Shown here piece after piece: positions 25,531 through 39,857 of a DNA stretch of 64,000 nt. The position numbers and the translations under genes are program-made. The DNA lies in assembly GCF_000252445.1 (NCBI RefSeq), contig NC_017790.1:425001-489000 (forward strand), given 5' to 3'. This stretch comes from Deinococcus gobiensis I-0 (GTDB taxonomy: Bacteria; Deinococcota; Deinococci; Deinococcales; Deinococcaceae). The notes beneath the pieces are model-generated. The model saw only the letters and a list, made by a program, of their open reading frames with translations, ran no database searches and was not told the origin of the DNA. The first letter of the stretch is position 1. Every line of letters begins with the position of its first letter.

Positions 25531-26247
25531 TCAGTGGTCGTAGCGCAGGATCAGTTCGCCCTCGTTGAACACGCCCTTGACGAGGCTGGTACGTTTGTAG
25601 GTCAGCATGATCTGGCCGCTGCCGAGCTGGTAGAGGTTGAACTGGCCCCGGATGCCGTTCTGGGTATCGGGGTTGTGACCGCGCAGGTTCCACTGGTATC
25701 CGCCCCGGATATCCACCGTGCGGTCGGGGGCGCTGCTGACCTGGACGGCCGTGGGCTTGAAGGAAAAACCCTCGGGCACGCGCAGTTCGCCGGTCTTGAG
25801 GTCGAAGCTCAGGCCGCGCAGCAGGCCGTTCAGGCCCGGCGCGTCGCCCAGGGTCACGCGGGTGGGCTCGCGGATCACCGGCATCTTGACCGTCTTGCCG
25901 GTCGGGGTCGGCACCGGCTGGAAGGCCAGATACCGGCCGAACTCCTCCTTGCTGATCCCCAGGCGCATGTCGTAGACCGGCACCTCGCCGCGCGCCGTCG
26001 AGGCCAGCACGGCGCGCAGGGCGTCGGGGCTGCCCCCCACCTCGATGACGCGCTGTTGCAGGTCCACGACCGTCAGGCGCGTTTCGAGCCGCATCACCTG
26101 GGCCGTCTCGCCCACGCCGGGCAGCAGGCCGGGCAGGCGGCTGAGCGACACGGCCGCGACACTCTGCGCCGGCAGGGCCGACCCCGCGACCGTCAGGGCC
26201 GAAAGCAGCGCCAGCGCAGGCAGAATGAGAACACGGGGGGCCGTCAT
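25531..26247 (-). CDS. Secreted protein of unknown function
   Basis: 238 residues from ATG 26247. A signal peptide (APRVLILPALALLSALTVAGSALPA) precedes a beta-rich domain with MRLETRLTVVDLQQRVIEV, FSFKPTAVQVSSAPDRTVDIRGG split over two segments, and LYQLGSGQIMLTYKRTSL near the end. I do not recognise the family. The start is chosen because the signal peptide begins there and TATGCT (complement of 26258-26263) lies 10 nt upstream; the frame upstream to 26301 is not needed. The 283 bp between this gene and the protease start contain nothing recognisable. Confidence 0.7.
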   Translation of the reverse strand: MTAPRVLILPALALLSALTVAGSALPAQSVAAVSLSRLPGLLPGVGETAQVMRLETRLTVVDLQQRVIEVGGSPDALRAVLASTARGEVPVYDMRLGISKEEFGRYLAFQPVPTPTGKTVKMPVIREPTRVTLGDAPGLNGLLRGLSFDLKTGELRVPEGFSFKPTAVQVSSAPDRTVDIRGGYQWNLRGHNPDTQNGIRGQFNLYQLGSGQIMLTYKRTSLVKGVFNEGELILRYDH

Positions 26248-26404
26248 ACCAGAAGCGAGCATAGGTCCGGACGGTGAGAATTTCTCCGCGCGCAGGCTCA
26301 TTTCGCTCGCCTCTTGCGTCAGCCGCCGGTCAGCTTGGCGGCCCGGAACGGCGAGGCCCCCACCGGCGCCGGAGCGCGGGCGGGGGCCCGGTCGCCGCAG
26401 GGGC

Positions 26405-27346
<942 letters not shown>

Positions 27347-27442
27347 GGTGTGCCTCCTTAAGCGTCCCCACTTTACCCGCCCCGGCCCCCGGGCGGTATG
27401 GGCCGGGCTGGACGGGTGAGACCCCGGCGGTAGGATGAGGCC

Positions 27443-28687
27443 ATGACCCCCGTGTCTCCCGCCAGCGCCCCGGCGCGGCCCTTCGACTTCGACTCGGCGC
27501 TCTCGGCGCGCGCCCGGACCATGCAGTCGAGCGCCATCCGCGAGATCCTGAAGATCACCCAGCGCCCCGACGTGATCTCGTTCGCGGGCGGGCTGCCGGC
27601 CCCCGACCTGTTCCCGATGGAGGACGTGCGCCGCGCCGCCGACGCCGCCCTGACCCGCTACGGCGCGGCGGCCTTGCAGTACAGCACCACCGAGGGCCAC
27701 CCGCCCCTGCGCGAGTGGATCGCCGCCCAGGCCGGCATTCCGGCGGGCAACGTGCAGATCGTGACCGGCAGCCAGCAGGGCCTGGACCTCCTGGGCAAGC
27801 TCCTGATCGGCGAGGGAGACGTGGTGCTCGTCGAGGCGCCGACCTACCTGGGGGCCCTGCAGTCCTTCCAGCCGTACCTGCCGCAGTACGTCGAGATGCC
27901 TACCGACGGGGGCGGCATCGACGTGGAGGCCCTGGAAGGCATCCTGAAGGCCCAGCAGGCGGCGGGGCGGCCCGCCCGGTTGCTGTACGCCATCCCCAAC
28001 TTCCAGAACCCCACCGGGCGCACCCTGAGCCTGGAGCGCCGCGAGCGCCTCGTCGAGCTGACGGCCGAATACGGCGTGCTGCTGCTCGAAGACGATCCCT
28101 ACGGCCAACTGCGCTTCACGGGCGAGGCGCTGCCCAGCCTGTACGAACTGGGCCTGCGGCGTAGCGGGGACGTGGACCGCAACCACGTCATCTACAGTTC
28201 GTCGTTCTCCAAGACGCTGGTGCCGGGGCTTCGCGACGCCTGGGTGCAGGCCGCCGCGCCGATCATCTCCAAGCTCATCCAGGCCAAGCAGGGCGCCGAC
28301 CTGCATACCCCCACCCTGAACCAGATGATCGTGACCGAGCTGCTGCCCATCCTGCCCGCGCAGATCGAGCGGGTGCGGGCGGCCTACGGCGAGCGCGCGC
28401 GCCTGATGGTCACGGCCATCCGCGAGCACCTGCCCCCCGAGGCCGAGTTCACCGAGCCGCAGGGCGGCATGTTCCTGTGGATCACGCTGCCGGAGCGGCT
28501 GGATACCGAGGCCCTGCTGCCGGGCGCGGTCGAGCGCCGGGTGGCCTACGTGCCGGGGCGGCCGTTCTTCGCGCTGGGCGGCGGGCACAGCACCATGCGC
28601 CTGAGCTACAGCAACGCCTCGCCGGCCCAGATCGCCGCCGGCATGGCGGCCCTGGGCGAGACGGTGCGCGGGGCGCTGGAGGAATGA
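27443..28687 (+). CDS. PLP-dependent aminotransferase, LysN/2-aminoadipate type
   Basis: 414 residues, fold type I. It closely resembles the Thermus 2-aminoadipate aminotransferase layout: MQSSAIREILKITQRPDVIS, FAGGLPAPDLFP, TTGSQQ-type VTGSQQGLDLLGKLL, IPNFQNPTGRTL, the PLP lysine in SSSFSKTLVPGLR, and AKQGADLHTPTLNQM. Likely substrates are 2-aminoadipate or branched and aromatic amino acids; lysine synthesis by the aminoadipate route is known in this phylum. TAGGAT (27431-27436) lies 6 nt before the ATG. It leads an operon of four genes joined by 4-nt overlaps. Confidence 0.87.
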   Translation: MTPVSPASAPARPFDFDSALSARARTMQSSAIREILKITQRPDVISFAGGLPAPDLFPMEDVRRAADAALTRYGAAALQYSTTEGHPPLREWIAAQAGIPAGNVQIVTGSQQGLDLLGKLLIGEGDVVLVEAPTYLGALQSFQPYLPQYVEMPTDGGGIDVEALEGILKAQQAAGRPARLLYAIPNFQNPTGRTLSLERRERLVELTAEYGVLLLEDDPYGQLRFTGEALPSLYELGLRRSGDVDRNHVIYSSSFSKTLVPGLRDAWVQAAAPIISKLIQAKQGADLHTPTLNQMIVTELLPILPAQIERVRAAYGERARLMVTAIREHLPPEAEFTEPQGGMFLWITLPERLDTEALLPGAVERRVAYVPGRPFFALGGGHSTMRLSYSNASPAQIAAGMAALGETVRGALEE

Positions 28688-28989
28688 CGCGGACCACCGC
28701 CGATGTGCTGGCCGAGGTCGGGCGCGAACGCGAACGCCAGACCGCGAAGTGGGGCGTGCAGACGCTCGACCCGCCGGTGTGGCTGATGGTGCTGGGCGAG
28801 GAGGTCGGCGAGGCGAACCAGGCGGCGCTGGAGCACCAGTTTCCCGTGCTGGACAAGCGCGCGGCGCAGGATGGCCCCAGGACCCTGGACGCCTACCGCA
28901 CCGAACTCCTGCACGTGGCGGCCGTCGCCGTGGCCGCCATCGAGAGTCTGGACCGGCAGCGCGCCGGGCAGGGAACCGCGCAGCCGTGA
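28684..28989 (+). CDS. MazG-like nucleotide pyrophosphohydrolase family protein
   Basis: 101 residues. EVGRERERQTAKWG and VLGEEVGEANQAALE place the metal-binding glutamates of the all-alpha NTP-pyrophosphatase (MazG-like) superfamily; RTELLHVAAVAVAAIESL is the last helix. Phage and bacterial members are probable house-cleaning enzymes, though activity for this short subgroup is inferred only. The ATG overlaps the aminotransferase stop as ATGA, and its stop overlaps murI. Confidence 0.78.
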   Translation: MTRTTADVLAEVGRERERQTAKWGVQTLDPPVWLMVLGEEVGEANQAALEHQFPVLDKRAAQDGPRTLDAYRTELLHVAAVAVAAIESLDRQRAGQGTAQP

Positions 28990-29857
28990 GCCGTGAGGCC
29001 CCCCTGGGCGTGTTCGACAGCGGCGTGGGCGGCCTGAGCGTCCTGGCCGAGGTGCGGCGCGAGCTGCCCCACGAGGACGTGCTGTACCTCGCCGACACGG
29101 CGCACCTGCCCTACGGCGAGCGCAGCGACGACGACCTGCGCGACCTCACCCTGCGGGCGGTCACGGCGCTGCGGGCGCGCGGCGCGAAGGCCGTCGTGGT
29201 GGCGTGCAACACCGCCTCGGCCTTCGGGCTCTCGCACGTGCGCGCGGCGTACCCCGAGCTGCCCATCCTGGGGCTGGTGCCGGCCGTCAAGCCCGCCGTG
29301 CAGGCCACCCGCAGCGGCGTGGTGGGCGTGCTGGCGACCCCCGGCACCCTGCGCGGCACGCTGCTCTCGGGCGTGATCCGCGACTTCGCCGACCCGGCGG
29401 GCGTGCGCGTCATGCAGGCCGTGAGCACCGAACTCGTGCCCCTGGTCGAGTCGGGCGAGGCCGGGGGCGCGCGCACCCGCGCCGTGTTGCGCGAGGTGCT
29501 GACCCCGCTGGCCGAGGCCGGGGCCGACCAGCTCGTGCTGGGCTGCACGCACTATCCCTTCCTGGCCCCCACCATCTGCGCCGAGTTCGGTGAAGCGTTC
29601 GCGCTGCTCGACAGCGGCGCGGCGGTCGCCCGGCACACCCGGCGCGTGCTGGAGGGAGCGGGCCTGCTCGCCGGGCGCACGCAGGGGGCGCAGGTACGCT
29701 ATTTCGTGACCGGCGACCCGCAGCGCGCGGTCCCGGTCATGGCGGCCCTGCTGGCGGCCACCGGGCAAAGCGGCCACAATGAGGCCCCGTTTCCTTCCTC
29801 CGACCCCCTTCCCGGCGCGGCTCCGGCCCCGCTGCCCAGAATCGAGCCGATCCAGAC

Positions 29858-29861
<4 letters not shown>
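28986..29861 (+). CDS. murI: Glutamate racemase
   Basis: 291 residues. LGVFDSGVGGLSVL, ADTAHLPYGERS, VVACNTASAF (first catalytic cysteine) and LVLGCTHYPFLAP (second cysteine) are all present. It supplies D-glutamate for peptidoglycan. The GTG overlaps the previous stop as GTGA. The C-terminal 25 residues are Pro-rich and variable. Confidence 0.95.
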
Positions 29862-30607
<746 letters not shown>

Positions 30608-30610
30608 GCG

Positions 30611-30631
30611 GCGGGGGCAGGCCGCCCCCGC
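30611..30631. terminator. Short GC hairpin between rph and the DinB-like gene
   Basis: GCGGGGGC and GCCCCCGC form an 8-bp stem with a 5-nt loop between two convergent genes. There is no T run, so it is a weak candidate bidirectional terminator. Confidence 0.45.
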
Positions 30632-30643
30632 ACCGCCCGGCGG

Positions 30644-31252
30644 TCAGCCTGCGCTGGCGGCCGGTTCCTCCTCGCCCAGCGGCGCGTGGTCGGGACCGGC
30701 ACGCAGCTTGCGGCTCTCCAGATCGGCGTGCTGGGTCAGGTAGCGCAGCCAGCCCTTGGCGGTCAGCGGCCCCAGTCCGTTGTGCTCGACCACGAAATCG
30801 TCGTCGGGCGGCGACTGGTGCAGCTGCCGGGCGAGGTCCACGGTCGCCGCGCGCGCCTGTCCCAGCATCAGCCGGAGCTGGGGCAGCGTGGCGGTCTCGG
30901 GCGGGCGGTAGCCGCGCGACTCGTCCCGCACGAAACTGCGCTGCCCCAGCGCCACGCGCACGCGGTTCTGGCCCCAGCGCTCGATGCCGATGATGTGCGC
31001 GAGCACCTCGCGGTTCTCGGGGGTGTCGCTGGCCTTCCCGGCCCGCTCGGCCAGCGACACCCCGCCGCGCTCCAGTCCCTGGGCGAGGTCGGTGAAGCTG
31101 CTGCGCCCGGCGGGCCGCTCCAGCACGTTGGCAACGACAAATTCCTTGAGTTCGCCCTTGCGGCGGCGGGCCAGCAGCGCCGCGCCGGCCGCCACCCCCA
31201 TGGTCGCGACGGTGACCACGGCGGGCAACAGGGCCTTGTTCTTCTGCGACAT
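30644..31252 (-). CDS. DinB-like protein with N-terminal membrane helix
   Basis: 202 residues. One N-terminal hydrophobic helix (LLPAVVTVATMGVAAGAALLA) is followed by a four-helix DinB/YfiT-like bundle: LAHIIGIERWGQNRVRVAL and GWLRYLTQHADLESRKL carry the likely metal-binding histidines. The family is expanded in Deinococcus; thiol-transferase activities are known for some members, but not for this one. TAGACT (complement of 31258-31263) lies 5 nt before the ATG, the shortest leaderless gap found here. Confidence 0.75.
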   Translation of the reverse strand: MSQKNKALLPAVVTVATMGVAAGAALLARRRKGELKEFVVANVLERPAGRSSFTDLAQGLERGGVSLAERAGKASDTPENREVLAHIIGIERWGQNRVRVALGQRSFVRDESRGYRPPETATLPQLRLMLGQARAATVDLARQLHQSPPDDDFVVEHNGLGPLTAKGWLRYLTQHADLESRKLRAGPDHAPLGEEEPAASAG

Positions 31253-31296
31253 GCCGCAGTCTAGAGCGGCGGGCGCGCCGCAGGGCCGGACTCCGC

Positions 31297-31845
31297 TTAG
31301 GCCTGGCTAAAGGCCGGGTCCGGCCGGTGGACCCCGCGCGGCGTGGCGATCAGGGCCACGCGCGAGTCGGGTGCGCAGGGCAGGGCGGGCAGCAGCATGA
31401 CCGGATGCGCCAGCGTGTACTCGGGCAGGACAGGGGACAGCCCCAGGCCGCGCGCTCCCCACCCGAAGCCCTTGCCCAGCCGCCCGCCCGTGAGGTCGGC
31501 GGCGACGCAGGCCAGCACCGCCGCCTGAGCCCCTTCGGGGTGCCGGGCCGCCTCGCCCACGGCCGCCATGCGGCCGAGCTGCGCGCCTGCCGGGTCCGTG
31601 AGCCGCCAGTACCAGCCCGCGCGGTGCCCCTGCGGCACGTATAGCGTGACGCCCGAGGCCAGCGCGAGGCGGCGCAGGGGCAGCAGCGCACGCTCGGGGC
31701 CGACGACCAGCGTGCGCAGCGGCGCGACCTCGGGGTGGGCCAGCAGGCGGCGCGCCGCGCCCAGCGTCCCCACGAAGTTGGGGCAGTGCCCATGCGGCGG
31801 CAGCGGAAAGGCGCACAGCCGCGCGGCGGCGAGCCGGTCCCACAT
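31297..31845 (-). CDS. COG0212-type 5-formyltetrahydrofolate cyclo-ligase-like protein
   Basis: 182 residues from ATG 31845. ARLCAFPLPPHGHCPNFVG, ALLPLRRLALASGVTLYVP, GGRLGKGFGWGARG and VALIATPRGVHRP follow the pattern of MTHFS-domain (COG0212) proteins. True cyclo-ligases convert 5-formyl-THF to methenyl-THF with ATP; this divergent group may act differently. A longer frame upstream would overlap the hexapeptide acyltransferase and is rejected. A 53-bp gap separates it from that upstream gene. Confidence 0.75.
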   Translation of the reverse strand: MWDRLAAARLCAFPLPPHGHCPNFVGTLGAARRLLAHPEVAPLRTLVVGPERALLPLRRLALASGVTLYVPQGHRAGWYWRLTDPAGAQLGRMAAVGEAARHPEGAQAAVLACVAADLTGGRLGKGFGWGARGLGLSPVLPEYTLAHPVMLLPALPCAPDSRVALIATPRGVHRPDPAFSQA

Positions 31846-31898
31846 TGCCGTGCGGACCGCTCCGGCGCTCCGGGACAGGGGACCGGGCGGGAGGTCGC

Positions 31899-32834
31899 TC
31901 AGCCCTCGCCCGCCGTTCCCAGGGACGCGGCGACCACCGGAGTCGGGGTCTGGGCCGCCGCCGGGGCCGCCTCGGGCGCGCGGGTCTGGCCCGGCGTGGG
32001 GTCGGGGAACTGCGGGTTGGCCTTGCGGTCGGGCACACGGGGATGGCGGCTGGCCTCGATCTCGTACTCCTGGCCCTCGGGGCGCAGCTTGAAGCGCGTG
32101 ACCCGTGCGGGTACCCCCATGGCGATGCCGTGCGGCGGGATGTCGCCGCGCAGCAGGGCGTGGGTGGCGAGCATGCCGTCGTCGCTGACCACGCTGCCGG
32201 CCAGCACCGTCGAGTGGTAGGTGATGCGCGCGCCCCGGCCGATCACCGTGCGCCGCAGCGTCACGTCGGGGCCGTCGAGCACCGAGTGGGTGTGGCTGTA
32301 GATGTTGACGTAGTCGCTCACCGAAGCGTCGTCGTGCAGTTCGATGCCGCCGATGTCGTCGAGCAGCACGTGACGGTGGATCACCACGTCGTCGCCCACC
32401 TCCATGTTGTAGCCCACCGAAAACTCGACGTTCTGCCAGCACTTGAAGTTCCGGCCGACCTTCTTGAAGATGTGGCCCGCCAGCACGCGCCGCAGCGCGA
32501 TGCCCGTCACGGGATTCTGGCCGAAGGGCGTCAGGTCGAGGTTCTTCCACAGCCACAGCAGCGGTTTGACGCGGGCGAACTTCTCCTGGTCGGTCGCCAT
32601 GTAGTACTCGGCCTCGAAGGTCACGTTGCGCGGGTCGAGGTTCAGGGCGGCCATGGGCGCGTCCGCGAGCAGTTGCGCGTAGGGGCGGCCGTACATCACC
32701 TCGGCCAGCACGTCGCGGCACAGCTCGGCGCGGCCTTGCTGCGGGTCGGCCAGGCGGCGTTCCAGGTCGGCCAGAAAGTGGTCGAAGGCGTTCTGCGCCT
32801 CCGCATGGATACCGATGGGCACGAGCCAGGTCAC
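31899..32834 (-). CDS. Left-handed beta-helix (hexapeptide) acyltransferase-like protein
   Basis: 311 residues from GTG 32834. The N-terminal 130 residues are helical. The centre has hexapeptide repeats (VEFSVGYNMEVGDDVVIHRHV, split here as FSVGYNMEVGDD and VVIHRHVLLDDIGG; TVIGRGARITYHSTVLAGSVV) and the family end MGVPARVTRFKL. The last 50 residues are Pro/Ala rich. Such proteins are usually O-acetyltransferases of sugars or envelope polymers. TACACT (complement of 32842-32847) lies 7 nt before the start and is an extended -10 (TGCTACACT), indicating a leaderless mRNA. Confidence 0.8.
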   Translation of the reverse strand: MTWLVPIGIHAEAQNAFDHFLADLERRLADPQQGRAELCRDVLAEVMYGRPYAQLLADAPMAALNLDPRNVTFEAEYYMATDQEKFARVKPLLWLWKNLDLTPFGQNPVTGIALRRVLAGHIFKKVGRNFKCWQNVEFSVGYNMEVGDDVVIHRHVLLDDIGGIELHDDASVSDYVNIYSHTHSVLDGPDVTLRRTVIGRGARITYHSTVLAGSVVSDDGMLATHALLRGDIPPHGIAMGVPARVTRFKLRPEGQEYEIEASRHPRVPDRKANPQFPDPTPGQTRAPEAAPAAAQTPTPVVAASLGTAGEG

Positions 32835-32851
32835 AGCCCGGAGTGTAGCAG

Positions 32852-32868
32852 TTGACCGGAAAGGTCAA
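32852..32868. promoter_or_regulatory. Palindrome over the promoter of the beta-helix acyltransferase
   Basis: TTGACC-GGAAA-GGTCAA is a perfect 6-bp inverted repeat just upstream of the extended -10 box of the gene at 32834, in the -35 position. It could be an operator; no regulator can be named. Confidence 0.4.
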
Positions 32869-32926
32869 GTTGGGCAGACGGGCAGGCCGGGGCCCCCCCA
32901 AGAAATCCTGAAGGGGTCAGAGCAGA

Positions 32927-33047
32927 ATTCAGAGAGGCAGGGTGGTCCTGGGTTTCTCTGAATCGAGTGGGGGAACACCGGAGAAGGGGAGGGGCCAGAA
33001 GTGAAAAGGAAGGGCCGGTAGCCTACCCACCCAGTCCACTTCTGGCC
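32927..33047. repeat. Two perfect inverted repeats upstream of the methyltransferase
   Basis: ATTCAGAGA (32927-32935) pairs with TCTCTGAAT (32955-32963), and GGCCAGAAGTG (32993-33003) pairs with CACTTCTGGCC (33037-33047). Loops are 19 and 33 nt. The stretch looks lower in GC than its surroundings. It may be leader structure or the remnant of a small mobile element. Confidence 0.5.
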
Positions 33048-33065
33048 TCGGTCAGACTCGGTGGC

Positions 33066-33683
33066 GTGAGCGACCTCCCGATACGCGACGCCCTGCTCTC
33101 CAGCCGTGCCGGCGTGGACTGGCCCGCCGAGCCTCTGCTGGACCTCCTGGACATCTCGCCGGGAAGTGCCGTGCTGGAGGTGGGGGCTGGGAACGGCCGT
33201 CTGCTGCGCCGCCTGATGGAACGGGGGCACACCGGCCCCCTGGAAGGTCTGGACCTCCAGGCGGGGCCAGGCGTGCGGTCAGGCGACGCCCACGCGCTGC
33301 CCTGGCCGGCAGCCACCTTCGACACGGTGTTGCTGGTCCGGGTCTTGACCCACCTGGCGAGGCCTGCGGCAGCTTTACAAGAGGCCTGGCGGGTCCTGCG
33401 GCCGGGAGGCCTGTTGGTGGTGGCCGCCCACGGCCCGGATCACCTGAGCGCCACCTGGACAGCCGCCGGCCGACCCACCACGCGACCAATGGCCTCTGTG
33501 GAGGCTCCGCCGGTGCTGTCCTCTCCTTCCCTCGTTGACATTCGCCTGCCTGTCCTGCTGACCCATACGGACAGAGACAGGCTGGTGCAGTCCTACGGAT
33601 CGGCTATGGGCACCCCGGATGGACCGGAGGTGCTGGCCGACCTCCTGCATCTGCGCGCCGTACGGTACGGCAAGACCACCTGA
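33066..33683 (+). CDS. Class I SAM-dependent methyltransferase
   Basis: 205 residues from GTG 33066 (a CAGACT box is 7 nt upstream). Motif I is VLEVGAGNGRLLRRL, followed by GLDLQAGPG, SGDAHALPWPAATFDTVLLV and RPGGLLVVAAHG, typical of Methyltransf_11 proteins. The substrate is unknown. The gene stands alone between two minus-strand genes, behind inverted repeats and a less GC-rich segment, so recent acquisition is possible but not shown. Confidence 0.8.
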   Translation: MSDLPIRDALLSSRAGVDWPAEPLLDLLDISPGSAVLEVGAGNGRLLRRLMERGHTGPLEGLDLQAGPGVRSGDAHALPWPAATFDTVLLVRVLTHLARPAAALQEAWRVLRPGGLLVVAAHGPDHLSATWTAAGRPTTRPMASVEAPPVLSSPSLVDIRLPVLLTHTDRDRLVQSYGSAMGTPDGPEVLADLLHLRAVRYGKTT

Positions 33684-33704
33684 CGGAAGGCGCGGCCAGG
33701 CAGA

Positions 33705-34013
33705 TCAGCGGTCGAACTTGCTGTAACCGGCGGCGCTGCGGCGCTGGGCCCCACGCGCATAGTCCATCTGCATCTCGACTGTCTCGTGCTTGCCCTCGGT
33801 GAAGGTGCTGTCGTGAATCCAGTAGTTCAGGCGGTCCTCGCCGAGCTGGACCCAGAACTTGTGTTCGTCGGCGGGGTCGCGCCAGAAGGAGACGTGCTCG
33901 AAACCGTTGTGCTCGGCCCACGCGCGGATATCGTCGAGGACGCGCGGCGCCTTGGGGTGGGTCATCTTGAATTCCTGGCCGTCCGACTCGTTGAAAAACT
34001 TGATCTCCACCAT
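33705..34013 (-). CDS. Small protein of unknown function
   Basis: 102 residues: MVEIKFFNESDGQEFKM, RAWAEHNGFEHVSFWRDP, FWVQLGEDRLNYWIHDS. It is charged, has no signal peptide or membrane helix, and is probably cytoplasmic. No family is recognised. TACGCT (complement of 34023-34028) lies 9 nt before the ATG, supporting this as a real leaderless gene. Confidence 0.7.
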   Translation of the reverse strand: MVEIKFFNESDGQEFKMTHPKAPRVLDDIRAWAEHNGFEHVSFWRDPADEHKFWVQLGEDRLNYWIHDSTFTEGKHETVEMQMDYARGAQRRSAAGYSKFDR

Positions 34014-34115
34014 GGTGGGTCCAGCGTACCCCAGCCGGGGTGTGGACTGAGTACGGGTTGGTTGAGCAGGCCTTGACGGATGCCGTGGGGGCCTGCGCTA
34101 TGCTCCGGCGCGGCG

Positions 34116-34859
34116 ATGCTCAAGGTCACGACCCTCAATCTCAACGGCTTACGGAGCGCGCTGCGCAAGGGGTTCCGGGAGTGGCTGGAGCGCGAGCAGC
34201 CCGATGTGCTGCTGCTTCAGGAAGTGCGCGCCGACCCCATGCCGGACGCGCTGCCGGGCTACGCGGGCGCCTGGTTCCCCGCCCGGAAGGCCGGGTACAG
34301 CGGGGTGGCGATTCTGGCCCGCCATCCCCTGGAGGACGTGCGTCTGGGGGCGGCCCACGCCGAACTCGATGCCGAAGGCCGCATGGTCGGCGCGGTCGTG
34401 GAGGGCGTGCGCTTCGTGAGCGTATACCTGCCCAGCGGCAGCAGCGGCCCCGAGCGTCAGGGCTTCAAGGACCGCGTACTGGGCGACTACCACGCCTGGG
34501 TCGCGGGTCTGATGGCCGAGGGACCGCTGGTCATCGGGGGCGACTACAACGTGGCGCACCGCAACATCGACCTGAAGAACTGGCGCAGCAACGGCAAGAA
34601 CAGCGGCTTCCTGCCCCACGAACGCGAGTGGATGACGGCCCACCTCGCCTCGGGCCTCACCGATACCCACCGCGCCGCCCTGGGCGAGGAAGCTGCCTAC
34701 ACGTGGTGGAGTACGCGCGCCAACGCCTATGCCAACGATGTCGGCTGGCGCATCGACTACCTGCTCGCGGCCGGGGTCGAGGTGACGGGCGTGCGCGCCG
34801 ACCGCGAGGCGCGTCTGAGCGACCACGCCCCCCTGAGCGGCTGGGTCGCAACCCCCTGA
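34116..34859 (+). CDS. xth: Exodeoxyribonuclease III (AP endonuclease)
   Basis: 247 residues with the ExoIII/APE1 motifs: TTLNLNGLRSA, VLLLQEVRA (metal Glu), GGDYNVAHRNIDLKN, TWWSTRANAYANDVGWRIDYLL and RLSDHAPLSG (catalytic Asp-His). It cleaves DNA at abasic sites and removes 3' blocks in base excision repair. ATG 34116 is chosen because the domain begins at MLKVTTLNLNG and TATGCT (34099-34104) lies 11 nt upstream; TTGACG at 34073-34078 is a spaced-out -35 candidate. Confidence 0.94.
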   Translation: MLKVTTLNLNGLRSALRKGFREWLEREQPDVLLLQEVRADPMPDALPGYAGAWFPARKAGYSGVAILARHPLEDVRLGAAHAELDAEGRMVGAVVEGVRFVSVYLPSGSSGPERQGFKDRVLGDYHAWVAGLMAEGPLVIGGDYNVAHRNIDLKNWRSNGKNSGFLPHEREWMTAHLASGLTDTHRAALGEEAAYTWWSTRANAYANDVGWRIDYLLAAGVEVTGVRADREARLSDHAPLSGWVATP

Positions 34860-35223
34860 ACGCTGTCACGCGGGCGGACCCCTGCCCCGGAGGCTGAGCC
34901 GCAGTCCGAACAGGGAAGATGACCCGTCTGAAAGCCGGCCGAACTCACCGGCCTCCCGTGCCTTGACCGAACGCAGAGCAACTGTGGTGGCGTAAAGGTC
35001 GCGTCAGGGCGGGCGTGATAGACTGGACTCGCTGCCGGGGACAGGACAGGTTCCGACGCCGCCGACTCCGACCGGGCGGACGTGCGCGGAGCCGCCCGAG
35101 CCAAGCGAATACCCCAGTTCCTGTGGGCGGCCGGCGCGCCGCACCCCGAGTTGTTGCGGGCAGCGGCGCGCCCTGAGGGCGGAGCGGTTCCCACGGGCGC
35201 GTCCTGAAATCCCAGGTGCGTTG
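34860..35223 (+). other. Long non-coding region and 5' leader of the RNase R gene
   Basis: 364 bases without a gene. TAGACT at 35019-35024 is a likely -10, giving a leader of about 190 nt. Inside the leader GGCGCGCCGC (35133-35142) and GCGGCGCGCC (35163-35172) form a perfect 10-bp hairpin with a 20-nt loop. No riboswitch class or leader peptide was recognised. Confidence 0.5.
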
Positions 35224-39501
<4,278 letters not shown>

Positions 39502-39509
39502 AACTCTGG

Positions 39510-39534
39510 ATGCCGCCTTCGGGCGGCATTTTTT
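39510..39534 (+). terminator. Intrinsic terminator after rnr
   Basis: ATGCCGCC-TTCG-GGCGGCAT followed by six T (39529-39534). A textbook terminator 8 bp after the stop codon. Confidence 0.93.
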
Positions 39535-39857
39535 GGTCCTGGGAAGGCCTGTTGCGTTGTGTGGCCCACCCCCTAGCCCCCCTCCCGCCGGGAGGAGGGA
39601 TCCTTTTCGCCGCGCCCGGCAAAGCGTCGTTCCGGGCGTCGGCGGGGGGGCTCGTGCTTGCGGCGTGACGGCTCAAGTCGGGGTCAGCCGCAGCCCAGTT
39701 AAATGGCCCGCGCGCTTCGCGCACGACGGCCTCTGGGGGAATTGGGCGATAGGTCGGCGGGGCTGTTGTCTGCGCCGGAAACGCTCAGGCTTTCGCCAGG
39801 GGTCACAGGCCATAAGCCTTCCACTTTTCCACTTTCCACACCCCCTGCCCTGCCTCC
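39535..39857. other. Non-coding gap after rnr
   Basis: About 320 bases between convergent genes. A CCTCCC-GCC-GGGAGG hairpin lies at 39581-39595. No coding frame with recognisable protein, RNA gene or repeat shared with the rest of the window was seen. Confidence 0.5.
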
